In this document: piece by piece, positions 23,501 to 32,506 of the stretch
How positions within the stretch are numbered: position 1 is the first letter of the stretch
How the letters are laid out: every line of letters begins with the position of its first letter
Origin: Hsuehochloa calcarea
Taxonomy: Eukaryota > Streptophyta > Magnoliopsida > Poales > Poaceae
Length of the DNA: 64,000 bases
Direction of reading: 5' to 3'
Assembly (NCBI GenBank): GCA_036346395.1
Contig: CM070609.1
Location: forward strand, 30,509,223 to 30,573,222
Made by a program: the position numbers and the translations under genes
The notes under the pieces: model-generated
What the model was told of the DNA's origin: nothing
The model's database searches: none
Seen by the model: only the letters and a program-made list of their open reading frames with translations

Positions 23501-26500
23501 AGACGCTCTCGTCGACCGTATGCCGCCGCGCGTCGCGTGCCTCCTCGAGGCGCCACGCCGTGCGTCCCGCGCTGTCGTTCACCGCCGCGCTCGTGGTCGT
23601 GGCGTCGGCGGTACCGCCATCGCGCCCTCTCGCTCGCTGTTGCCTCCTTCTCCAGCAGCTCAGGTCTGCGTTAGCATTTGTCATCGGCGGCGATGGGCTT
23701 CTTTATTCTTTGCCATGCGAACCTCGACCTCATTCTTCGCCGCCGACGCTGCATCTGCCGCCGCCGCTTCCTTCCGCCTCTCTCTGCCGCCGCCGCCCGC
23801 CTCACGTACCGACCTTGACGCCTTTTCGCGCCAGCGCTGTCTGCCGCCGCTTCGCTCGCGTTCCTCGCCACAATGAGTTCGGCTTCCCGCGCCGCCGCGT
23901 GCTCGAGGCGAGTCTTGAGGCCGAGATCGCCTGCGGACATGGCGCACCACCGGGGCTAACTGCGTGGAGAGAGCCGCCTCGATGAACTCTTGCTTTCGTC
24001 TGAGCGGGGGAAGAGTGGCGCAGAGGCAATGCTTCTTCTTCTTTGCTAGTTGGAAACTGCTGCGCGAGGCAGGAAGCGACGCAGAGAAGGGATTGAGCGA
24101 GAGATGCTCGAGCTACAGGATAGTGTAGCTCGATACCAATTGTTAGTTCTTTGAATTCTTGCTCTTGGTGATGGCAAGATCCTTACTCTCATTGAGAGGA
24201 TGACACTTGGAGATGGGGCAATTTTCTAGTTTTATTTCTCACACATTGCCATGCCAACCTGAGGGGTTGGGGATACAAATTTATAGGCTGTCAACCAGCC
24301 AAGCATATGCTAAGATGCTAAGATGTTAGTCTAAGATGTTGTCCTAGATGCTAGTCTAAGATGCTAAGATGCTAGTCTAAGATGCTGTCCTAGATGCTAG
24401 TCAAGATCTTTGTCCTAGAAGGCAAAGAAACCACCATGTCTTTGCCCACAAGCACCAGACAAACACAGAGACTTATCCATCATTCTGCAATTATCACAGA
24501 CGGTTCTGATTAAAAACCGTCTGTAATAATTATGTTTCACATACTGTTCTAGCCATCGCTAGTAATATAGATGGCCACACTTGTAAAACCGTCTATGATA
24601 ATTACAATATTGACGGATTCTGGAGAACCGTCTGTGATGAGACGTTCAATATAGTATTCTCTGTAGTAGTGTCCATAACAAGGATTCAATGGGTAATAGT
24701 GTCAAAGCTGCATCAGCAGGTAAATGTTCTGCTCTGCGGTATGTCATCCGGACTTTTCCCTATCGAATACATCCTCAAGTATGGTTATATGAGATCCCTA
24801 ATATATTTACTTAAAGCAAAGAACAAAATTGAGACTAATGAGTAGTGACAACCTTGAAAGAAAATAACAATCAGTACAAAAAATGAAGAATCTGGACAAA
24901 CGGTGAAGTCTTGCAAACTGCACAGGCAGATAATATGTTGAGTGGTATATTGATTTGGACAGTGTTGGTCCAAACTATCTTAGCTACAAGCCACATCAAC
25001 GGCTCAACGCTCTACAGTTTCATGTATACAAATGCTTGTAATCCTCTTCTGTCTTAAGGTTTAGTAAAACTATATGCTATTTCAATGGAGCACAGATAGG
25101 GTGTAATCCATTCCATGCACTAGAAGTTCAGATTTTGTCCCACTTTTCACTCTATCAGCACATGAAACTTTTGAGTAACCATCAATTTGTTGCTTCCATG
25201 CACAATTTACAACTATGGTGTGCCACTCATGCAATTCTACAGCTCTTGACATGGTGGGCAATTATAATGTGCAAGCTATCATTGGCCCTCAGAAATCTTC
25301 AGAAGCAGTTTTTATATCGAATATTGGAAATAGAAGTAAAGTCCCTGTCATCTCCTTCACAGCAACGAGTCCATCCCTTTCTTTTGGCAATGTTCCATAT
25401 TTTGTGCGTGCAACAATAAATGACTCCACACAGGTGAATAGCATTGCCTCCCTAATAAAGTCCTACGGATGGAGAGAGGTGGTCCCTATCTACACAGACA
25501 ACGATTACGGCAGAGGTATTATACTGGACCTTCTTGATGCACTGCAAGGTACCGATGCCCGTGTTCCTTACCGGAGTATGATCCCTCAATCAGCAACAAG
25601 TGGTCAAATCACACAGGAACTATACAAGTTGATGACGATGCAAACAAGGGTCTTTGTTGTACATATGGCCCCTTCCTTGGCCTCCGTCCTCTTTACAAAG
25701 GCAAGAGAGATAGGGATGATGAACAAAGGATTTGTATGGATATTAACTTTTGGTGTAACCAGTCTTATAGATTCACTAAACCCTTCAGTTTTGGAAGCAA
25801 TGAATGGTGCCCTGGGAGTACAGGTCTATGTTCCGAAATCAACAGAACTGGACAACTTCACTGTAAGATGGAATGCGAGGTTCCGAATGGACAACCCCAT
25901 TGATCCACCATTCAAACTAAGCATATTTGGACTATGGGGCTACGACACAATCTGGGCAGTAGCGCAAGCAGCAGAAAAGGCCAAGTCTACCAAAGGAACA
26001 TTTCAGAAGCACCATGTGACAAAAGACATGACAAGCTTGGAAGCCCTGGAAAGCTCTGGAAATGGCCCAGAACTCCTAGATGCAATCTTGCAGCATAAAT
26101 TTAGGGGTTTGAGTGGTTACTTTGACCTTTCTGATAGGCAATTGCAACTTTCAACGTTTCAAATAATAAATGTGGTTGGGAGAGGATGGAGAGAGATAGG
26201 ATTCTGGACTGCACATAATGGAATTTCACAGCAACTAACTGAACAAAAATCAAGCACCACATATTCAAGCACAGAGCCTGATTTAAACCCTGTGATTTGG
26301 CCAGGTGAATCTACGACAGTACCTAGGGGCTGGGAAATTCCAGCGGCTGGGAAGAAGCTTCAAGTTGGTGTATGCACAAGTAGTGCATACCCAGAGTATA
26401 TATATGCTGACAAGGATCCTATCACAGGCGTGACTAAAGCAAGCGGCCTTGCAGTTGACGTGTTTGAAGAGACAGTAAAGAGACTTCCTTATGCACTCCC

Positions 26501-29500
26501 TTATGAATATGTATTCTTTAACACAACAGAGAATATAAGTTTGAGCTACGACGATTTTGTCCACCAAGTTTATCTTAAGGTATGGAAAACTTTAGAACTT
26601 CAGTCTACAAGTTGAAACTACAAATTGGGCATTTTGTGATTCTTAATCGCAAGCTTCCCTACCTCATGTTAGTTTTTAGTACAAAGTCATGCCAAAAACT
26701 GTACCGGAAGATAAGCCACTTAACATTTTATAAGGATGTTTCCTCCGGTTGCTGGTAAGCTGTAACTACATACGATACCCATATGAAGGTGAACAGACGG
26801 ATGGCACCATGTGTTCAGATGTATTGTGCGTAGTTCTGATACTCCCTCCGATTACAAAAGAGTGACCGGTTACAAAAGAGTGATGCTTTTGACTTTTCAA
26901 AGTCAACAAGATGTTCCTTTGACCACTAAATTCTCTTATCATATATTTAAAAAAGTTGTAAAAGTGCAATATTATGATAATATTTCTTATGACAAATTCA
27001 CTCGTATCATTTTCGTATATCCAAACTATATGTTTTAAACAATATCTTTGGTCAAAATTAATATGGTTTGACTGCATGCATTCTAGGGCGTCACACTTTT
27101 GTGACTGGAAGGAGTATCTTTCATGTTTTATTCTGTATAACCACCATCATCATGCTTCACAGTTTTGAGGCATTTGTCCATGTGCGTGCAGTTCCCCTTT
27201 TTTTTAAAAAGGGTTCTGCATACTTCATTGATATGTCAGTTGCATAAGAACTTGCCTATGCTCCATAAAATCAACCAAAACCCTATTACATGATAAAAAT
27301 GTTTTAAAATAATTTTACATCAGAAGATAATTTCGCATTATTATCCATTAAGTGGTACTTTAATCTACAAATTCATGTGTTCAGCATTCAAACTAAGGTG
27401 AGATTAAAGTTTTGTTTATTGCCTGTTTATTTACACAAATATCTTTGATGCACTTACAGAAGTATGATATAGCAATTGGAGACATAACAATTAGGTACAA
27501 GAGAATTTCATACGTCGACTTCACTCTTCCATACACAGAATCAGGTGTGGCAATGGTTGTTCCAGTAAGGGAAAGCATAAACAGAACTACTTGGATTTTC
27601 TTGAAGCCGCTAACACCTGGAATGTGGTTTGGAAGCATCATACTCTCTATCTACACAGGGGTGGTTGTATGGTTGTTGGAGTTTCTAGGTAACAACAAGA
27701 ATGTTCGTGGTCCGATTCCCAGACAGATGGTTATGATATATTTCTCCCTATTTGTACAGAGTTGAGTACACTTGTCACTTTATCCCTGTTATTTACAAGG
27801 TTTTGGATATACACAACATTACGAATCAAGTTGGTTGATCTTTGCGTAGAAATAATTTTGCAATATTGAAGTTAATAACAAGACTCCGTAATTGTTAGGA
27901 AAGAGGCATATATTAGTTACATATGGTTTCATTGAAATGTGCATAATTCATATTCTGTGACTTATATGACCACATGCCCCAAAAAAATGGGCAAATCTAT
28001 AACATGGTGTAGCTTGACATCAGATGCATATAAAGAAAGAACTTAAGATTTTCTGGAGTATGATTTCTTGAAAATGTTACGTTTAAATTTAACATTTTGG
28101 ATTTTAATTTGAGATCAGTGAAAAAGAAACTGAACTCTCTGTTGTATTTTTTTTTTACAGAGGAGACGGCGGAACGCCTTCTGTCCCGGATAGTGTTGAT
28201 CATATGGTTGTTTTTTCTTCTGGTACTAACATCAAGTTACACTGCAAGTTTGACATCAATGCTAACTGTACAACAGCTTCAGCCAACTGTAACCGATGTC
28301 CATGAACTCCTAAATAATGAAGAATATGTAGGGTGTGGGCGTGGTTCCTATGTCAAGGGTCTTTTAGAAGATCTAGGTTTTGACAAATCAAAGATCAGGC
28401 ACTACAATAACCATGAAGATTTTCAGGATGCACTTTCTAGGGGAAGCAACAATGGTGGTATTTCTGCCCTCGTGGATGAAATCCCATACATCAAATTATT
28501 TCTTGCAAAGCACTGTGAGGGGTACACCATGGTTGGACCAATTTATAAGACAGCGGGCTTTGGATACGTAAGTGTTACTTTACTCCTATACATCACTACA
28601 GCTTAAAAAAAATAAGGTAATGAATTAGTTTCTTAGAAAAAATCAGTAGGTGTCTAAAAGAAAACAAACTTACCATCCTATTTCAAGGTTGGTCTGAACA
28701 TTATACTATCCATATAACTATCATATGTGCTTCTGTAAGTTTTTTATGTTTATTTAAACCATCATCAATCGCCTTTCATTATATGAAGTCAACAGGATTA
28801 TGCTAGCAGCATTTTGAGTTTTTCTTCTTCTTACTTTAAACTACCACCAAGTAATACTGGAATGTGTATTTATGCACAAATCCAATTATGCCTTATATTC
28901 ATCATGGTATGAAACTATGAATTAACAGGAAAGCTACATGTTATTATCTCTTTATGATCAGCGAAGGATGGTTAAATTAAGTAGGTTAGCCAATGTGCAT
29001 CTAATGTTGTAGAATGTAGTAAATACATTACCGACAATCCATCGTTTAATTAAACAAAGAAAGTTTTGCTAGTGGCATTTTGGGTCTCCATTTTGGTTCT
29101 ACAAGTCATAGGTGTGACACCTAAGTTCAATTCTATCTTGCCTTTGGTTTTCCATTAATATGCAAAATAATCTGTGGGTTGGTGCATATAAACTAATAAA
29201 AAGGCCATATTTCTTCCACAGGCATTTCAAAAGGAATCCTCCCTGCTAGGTGACATCTCAAAGGCAATCCTCAACATAACAGGGGGAGACACTATCATTC
29301 AAATCGAGAAGAAATGGATTGGAGATCAAAATAAGTGCCGAAATGTTGGTCCCGTCACTAGATCGGGTAGTCTAACCTTTGCCAGTTTTAAGGGGCTCTT
29401 CATTCTTACTGGACTTGCCTCAACTTCTTCCCTATTGATCGCTTTGATTATTTATTTGTACAAAAACAAGCAAGTAGAATCTGGAGATGGAGATGTAGGG

Positions 29501-29695
29501 CAAAACTTTCCACAAGAAATTAAAGGAGACACAGATGAGAAACACCAACGACGAGAAGAAACTGGAACAAAAGAGATACATGACATAAATCCACACACAA
29601 TCATGGTTAAGCGCAGTACATCAATTGTCATTCATAGAGGTGACAGAACTACTGGACCGCAAGTGGTACCCATCTCAAGTTCAGCTCGGTTTTAG
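11570..29695 (+). CDS. GLR-B: glutamate receptor-like cation channel, five exons, complete frame
   Basis: Exons 11570-11834, 25243-26579, 27460-27760, 28161-28567 and 29222-29695 join in frame to 927 residues, the usual GLR length. Order: signal peptide (1-22); amino-terminal LIVBP-like domain (about 29-440); S1 lobe (about 450-590, with GDITIRYKRISYVDFTLPY); M1 (588-610); pore loop (about 617-637); M3 with SYTASLTSML (645-670); S2 lobe; M4 (826-852); a charged cytoplasmic tail. Such proteins form ligand-gated, calcium-permeable channels in plant membranes; the ligand cannot be told. The exon 3 donor at 27761 is GTTGAG, a weak site; using it restores the frame (KETAERLLSR), whereas read-through stops at once. 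Intron 1 is 13.4 kb and contains a second, broken exon 1 and nested transposons, so expression is uncertain. Exon 2 is very similar to GLR-D exon 2. Confidence 0.8.
11835..13560. other. first part of GLR-B intron 1
   Basis: Besides the foldback element at 12237-12466, I see only AT-rich sequence with no supported gene. Poly-A and poly-T runs are frequent between 12780 and 13400. Confidence 0.4.
12237..12466. mobile_element. foldback MITE, about 230 bp
   Basis: The left arm (about 12237-12300, with TTTACTCCACCTATGTAT then TTTTCAAGTTCA) is the reverse complement of the right arm (about 12400-12466, with TGAACTTGAAA then ATACATAGGTAGAGTAAA). The arms are about 60 bp with mismatches. The ends lie in T-runs, so a target duplication cannot be fixed and the superfamily is open. 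Confidence 0.6.
13571..13582 (+). promoter_or_regulatory. relic TATA region of the duplicated exon 1
   Basis: CCTATAACTATAAGAGTGCA matches the GLR-B promoter block at 11499-11513 apart from a small insertion. It lies 49-59 bp before the ATG of the broken exon copy. Confidence 0.45.
13667..14039. mobile_element. Mutator-type MITE in the broken GLR exon
   Basis: The 373-bp element has imperfect terminal inverted repeats of about 80 bp (GAGCCCTTTTTA at the left; reverse complement of the right end GAATCCTTTTTA). It is flanked by 9-bp target duplications TTCTACTAC (13658-13666) and TTCTACTAA (14040-14048), 8 of 9 identical. The interior repeats GGTCACGCC and GGCGTGACC palindromes like the arrays at 8025-8500. 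Nine-base duplications and long inverted repeats are the Mutator-like signature. Confidence 0.8.
14240..14510. repeat. CACTA left subterminal repeats
   Basis: About ten short motifs in both orientations, mainly ACAGACGGTT and AACCGTCTGTGAT with variants, spaced 15 to 40 bp. Such arrays bind the CACTA accessory protein in known En/Spm elements. The same motif is found at the other end. Confidence 0.8.
15730..18355 (-). pseudogene. CACTA transposase genes, degenerate (TNP2-like and second ORF)
   Basis: Read on the minus strand, the pieces appear in order. At about 18355-18100 there is MDRSWMYIENRVS then YIDDVSAFRRATEQDMLKE, a transposase-associated N-terminal domain. At 17868-17620 there is FTTLLGLLADILPEENVLP and a NDCILYRKEY segment of a TNP2 transposase. 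At 17569-17400 there is LLRWHSEERKKDGKLIHPAD then WRNFDRSFEDF, also TNP2. At 17387-17046 there is HPHRLGTAGYTGK and ITDERAQNWLRARS, like the Ptta/En/Spm plant transposase family (second ORF). At 16137-15730 there is HPMGFTVKYMVGHFL with FDDLFDLFNLD, like the C-terminal part of grass CACTA ORFs. Stops, frame changes and an internal deletion after the TNP2 part make it non-functional. Confidence 0.75.
18785..18928. repeat. CACTA right subterminal repeats, left of the copia insertion
   Basis: Motifs such as TATCACAGACGGTGTT and AAAACCGTCTGTGA match the left subterminal array. The block stops at TTCTG (18924-18928), the target duplication of the copia element, and resumes at 24483. Confidence 0.75.
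18929..19287 (-). repeat. copia LTR (3' in element orientation)
   Basis: 359 bp, bounded TGTTAGTT...TCCATCA on the plus strand. It contains four to five tandem TAGATGCTAGTCTAAGAT-like units and one extra unit relative to the other LTR. Confidence 0.9.
19400..23700 (-). pseudogene. copia gag-pol, multiply frameshifted
   Basis: On the minus strand, gag-like sequence lies at about 23700-22700. It includes a zinc knuckle near 22640-22590 (QAGHWAKDCRHPRR) in which cysteines of the first pair are lost. A protease-like MVLDT follows near 22460, and integrase-like GC-rich sequence at about 22350-21600. The reverse transcriptase start is at 20820-20630 (AVMKEEMDAVERNKTWEL then SLKWVFKLKKNE), continuing near 20480 with MDVKSAFLNGDLKEEVYV and YGLRQAPRAWN. 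A remnant DDLVITGT follows near 20220-20190. Each block lies in a different frame. It cannot act on its own. Confidence 0.8.
24141..24482 (-). repeat. copia LTR (5' in element orientation)
   Basis: 342 bp, bounded TGTTAGTT...TCCATCA on the plus strand. It differs from its partner by several substitutions and a shorter internal repeat, so the insertion is not very recent. Confidence 0.9.
24483..24666. repeat. CACTA right subterminal repeats, right of the copia insertion
   Basis: Continues the array interrupted at 18928, with ATCACAGACGGTTCTG, AAAACCGTCTGTAATAAT and AGAACCGTCTGTGATGAGACG. It runs into the terminal TAGTG of the CACTA element. Confidence 0.75.
24720..25242 (+). other. remaining ancestral intron 1 of GLR-B
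   Basis: 523 bp between the donor of the broken exon (GGTAAATG) and the CTACAG acceptor of exon 2. AT-rich, with no other feature seen. In the present gene model it is the last part of the 13.4 kb intron. Confidence 0.6.
26842..27114. mobile_element. Stowaway MITE in GLR-B intron 2
   Basis: CTCCCTCCGATTACAAAAGAGTG at the left pairs with CACACTTTTGTGACTGGAAGGAG at the right. The element is flanked by the TA target duplication (26840-26841 and 27115-27116). The CTCCCTCCG terminus is the Stowaway (Tc1/mariner) signature. The length of 273 bp and AT-rich interior fit. Confidence 0.85.
28568..29221 (+). other. GLR-B intron 4
   Basis: AT-rich intron bounded by a GTAAGTG donor and a TTCTTCCACAG acceptor. 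I see no gene or repeat in it. Its last 60 bases resemble the sequence before the relic exon at 40106. Confidence 0.7.
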
Positions 29696-30207
29696 GCTTT
29701 TAGCTCAGTTGAATTATGAGTAAACTCAGCTTTGCTAAATTCTTTTTTCAGGAATGATATATAGATTGGTGTCAAGCTAAAAGCCTAGCATTCTAAAGCT
29801 TGATTTGCATTGGCTTGACAGGCAATAGTCAAATATATTTATTTATTGTTTAAACTTTAAACTTCAGTTGGATAAAATGTGTTAAGACTGGTCTCATGAT
29901 TTCTGTGCTAAATTTGTTCAACAAACTTGTTTAAGGCTCTGGAGGCAAGCTGTTCTCCTCAATAACGAGAAATTTCAGTGGTGAAAACTGGCCCCTGGTT
30001 CAAATGTCAGATGAGTTTTTTCTTCTGTTTGCATGATGAACACCAGAATGCCGGATTCGTGTGACCTTGGGAATCCAACAAATCAGCAGATTTTGTAGCC
30101 AAAAACTGTTTGATTTCTCTCTTTTTTGTCAAACTGCAGGAAAATAATATTTGCCGATTTGAAACTAGAATATATATATTTGTTCCAAGCATTTACCACA
30201 GGATTAG
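29696..30207 (+). other. GLR-B 3' flank, probable 3' UTR
   Basis: AT-rich sequence after the stop codon at 29693-29695. I see no clear polyadenylation signal. It ends at the target duplication GTTCTATG of the next hAT element. Confidence 0.4.
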
Positions 30208-30735
30208 GTTCTATGCAGTGGCAAAACCAGGATGAAAATGGAGGGTAGGCTCAAAGCCTCGAATGACTGAACTAATTTAAAACAAGCATAGTCTTGTTTT
30301 TTTTTTTGCAATCAAATTCATACATGGATAAAAGCAAAGCAAAGCAAAAAAAAAAAAAACAATGAAGGTACCTCGTTAATGGAAAGTGCATCCTCAAAAC
30401 ATGTAAATATGGTTCCAGTGGGTAACAACCTGTACATCAAAATAAGAAAAATTAGTGATACAACAGCAAATTGTACTTAAATGATCATAAACATTCAAAA
30501 TAAAAGAACCATACCACTAAGGTGCTAGCTTGAATCAATCACAACTTTCACGAGGCAAATTCATTCTACAAGATTTCATGTCTTGGAAGGATCTTATGAT
30601 AATATCATCATCAATGAATCTAAATATGTCTCGCTCGGTGTAGCATACCATCAAATCATTCAGCCACTCGTCTGATATCTTGTTGCGCAAATCTGTTTTG
30701 ATAATATTCATTGCCGAAAATATTCTCTCAACAAA

Positions 30736-30903
30736 CAGGGGCGGAGCCAGCGCCGACCCACGCCTCGAGCCGGCCCAGCACAGTGGAAGCTGCCAACAGG
30801 TGAGCCTCGGGTTGAAGCCGGAGCTGCCGCCGAATTGGGCTGGTATTTTGTTGCTGGGCCTCGGGCCATTGCCCGGGAGGCCCGAGGCCCAGCTCTGCCC
30901 CTG
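30736..30903. mobile_element. hAT MITE, 168 bp, inside the hAT dimerisation exon
   Basis: Ends are CAGGGGCGGAGCCAG and the reverse complement CAGGGGCAGAGCTGG. Target duplications are TCAACAAA (30728-30735) and TCAACAGA (30904-30911), 7 of 8 identical. The interior is GC-rich with a GGGCCTCGGG...CCCGAGGCCC inner palindrome. Insertion splits the conserved PVATTSV/RIFSAM coding motif. Confidence 0.85.
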
Positions 30904-31049
30904 TCAACAGATGTCGTTGCCACGGGAAGGATCAATGTCAGCTCGATGGAGCGATATACCAATGGAAAAGTTCTTTTTTTTTGTTTCAACCATCAATTAA
31001 GCAAGTTTTGAAATATCACGACATCCATGAAATTCCTCACTTCTCCTAA

Positions 31050-31140
31050 TGTTGAGAACAAGGTACAAGAAAGCGCTAGGCACTAGGCGGGAGGTGGCCC
31101 AGGGCCTAGCGTCTAGGCGGATTAGGCGGCGCCCAGGTGG
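31050..31140. repeat. GC-rich TAGGCG repeat cluster
   Basis: A 90-bp stretch repeats CTAGGC/GGCGC motifs in both orientations (GCGCTAGGCACTAGGCGG, GCCTAGCGTCTAGGCGGATT). It may be a small MITE fragment, but no clear ends are visible. Confidence 0.35.
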
Positions 31141-32256
31141 CCGGCCTGGCTACAGTGCAGATAAGTCTACAACAGGAATAATATGATGAATTAAGCAAGC
31201 ATCAAACATCAAATTGAGCAAGATAGAAGGAAAATTACCTGAAAAAGCAAGACATAGGCAATTTGATGGTCATTTATATTATTTCCCCTCCAAGAGCTTG
31301 ATGTAAACATATATGTAATCAAATAATCATGTAAACCTACATATTTAATGAAATCAATGATGAGTTATTTTGCTATTGTGTGAGAAAGAATGTATGAATG
31401 ATTGATGAATGAATGAAAGTATGAAACATATACAGCCACACATCTCAAAGACAACATAGAAAATATCATAAGTTCATAACATGAGAGTGCCAACTTCACA
31501 TAGTCTCACTCACACAATAAGATATAGAATCACACATAGACATAGTCTTAGACTCTTAGAAGCAAGCAAAATACTAATAGAGTTTATCATGAATTGCTAA
31601 GATGACTCAATCTTCAATCATACGTTAGTGCCTTCGTCCTTCTCCTCATAATTCCTAGTGACGACCACTGCACAGCACCATGGAAATTGCAGCACATGAC
31701 CAATCACAGGCAGTAATGCAGTATTCACTATTCAGTAATCACTAATCAGTCAGTTCACAAAGACACAAATAAGTGAAGCGTCTATAGCCGTATTCCAACG
31801 AGAGAACCCAACTTTTGTAAATATATCATTACCAAATGTGTTGGGTTGTGACGGGTTCTTGAAAAGAAAATAATAGAAACAAAAAGTGGCATCTTTTTCT
31901 ACACTATATTTTAATCAATCAAACTTATTAAACCATGATTCTTGAAAGGATCTCCACACTTTACCATCCAATGTCTTTGAAAAGGCATGCTCAATTGCTC
32001 GACTTGGACCATTCAACAAATATACCTTCCTCACTTCATTTTTAATTTCATTGGCAAAATCTTCTATTGGTATGCAGTGTGTTGGATCGGCAATAATTTC
32101 ATCCGGATTAAATTCTAATCAAGGCTTCTTTGGTTGAGTTACGCTCTCATCGGTTGGGGGAGTACTGCATGAATTACTTGTGAAATAATTACGCAAAATT
32201 CGTTTCTTCGTTATTGCAAACCTACGAATAAATTACTAATTGAGTATATACCACAC

Positions 32257-32506
32257 CATGGAAGAAAAACCCGACCGGTTACCGGCGGTAACCGGTGTTA
32301 CCGATGGGGACCGGGATCCTAAATCCCGACCGGAATCCTTCAAATTCAAAATCAAAATCTCGATGGTTTCATCCCGAATTCAAATTCCATTTAACGAAAT
32401 CCAACCAAATCCAACCGGTTTTTTCCCGGGATTTCCGGTTACCAGCCGGTAACCGGATGAGGGCCTCTGAGCGGGAAATTGTCCGGTTCCAGTTTTTTTA
32501 TCCCTG
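32257..32506. mobile_element. hAT MITE, 250 bp, ACCGG-rich
   Basis: Perfect 8-bp target duplications TACCACAC flank it (32249-32256 and 32507-32514). The left end CATGGAAGAAAAACCCGACCGG pairs with the reverse complement of the right end, CAGGGATAAAAAAACTGGAACCGG. Internal ACCGGTTACCGG and CCGGTAACCGG motifs form further short palindromes. Confidence 0.85.

Larger units (their letters stand above)
18929..24482 (-). mobile_element. Ty1/copia retrotransposon nested in the CACTA element
   Basis: LTRs at 18929-19287 and 24141-24482 are clearly homologous, differing by small indels and substitutions. Identical 5-bp target duplications TTCTG flank it (18924-18928 and 24483-24487). The element reads on the minus strand. 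A primer-binding site TGGTATCGAGC lies just inside the LTR at about 24128-24138 (initiator-Met tRNA type, one base short), and a purine tract AGGGGAGAG abuts the other LTR at 19288. The interior is very GC-rich, unlike the LTRs and surroundings, and its coding frames are broken. Short direct repeats (GATGCTAGTCTAA units) inside the LTRs vary in number. Confidence 0.92.
14225..24671. mobile_element. CACTA (En/Spm) transposon, 10.4 kb including a nested copia element
   Basis: The element starts CACTAACACACAGAGG at 14225 and ends CTCTGTAGTAGTG at 24671. The ends are inverted repeats with the CACTA signature. Flanking bases are TCT and TCC, so the usual 3-bp target duplication is nearly kept. Subterminal repeats of ACAGACGG / CCGTCTGTGAT fill 14240-14510 at the left, and 18785-18925 plus 24485-24650 at the right, where the copia element splits them. 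A degenerate transposase lies inside on the minus strand. Without the 5.55 kb copia element and one TTCTG copy the CACTA element is about 4.9 kb. Confidence 0.9.
13630..24719 (+). pseudogene. second, broken copy of GLR exon 1, split by two insertions
   Basis: Three blocks align to GLR-B exon 1. Block 1 (13630-13666) starts ATGGAGAAAGTACCTCAAAC and encodes the first signal-peptide residues. Block 2 (14049-14224) matches from the end of the signal peptide to the FYPIHQNYTTK region and contains frame damage. Block 3 (24672-24719) ends GCTGCATCAGCAG before GT, the same phase-1 donor as GLR-B exon 1. The gaps are a 373-bp Mutator-type MITE and a 10.4 kb CACTA element. The block 3 donor is only 523 bp from exon 2 at 25243, so this was probably the original exon 1 of GLR-B. 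It shares MExxPxTILFLL with the intact upstream copy, unlike GLR-D. It can no longer encode a useful exon. Confidence 0.85.
30590..32130 (-). pseudogene. hAT (zinc-finger TTF/DUF4371-type) transposase remnant
   Basis: Minus-strand pieces at about 32125-31930 read LEFNPDEIIADP, IEDFANEIKNEVRKVYLLNG and WRSFQESWFNK. They correspond to HEFNPDDIIADP...YPNEIRDQVRRAYLLKG in hAT transposon 2. At 30985-30904 and 30735-30590 there is RSIELTLILPVATTSV, a break at the MITE, then RIFSAMNIIKTDLRNKISDEWLND. This is the C-terminal hAT dimerisation region. About 900 bp between these pieces carries no transposase core, so the central catalytic part was deleted. Confidence 0.75.
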
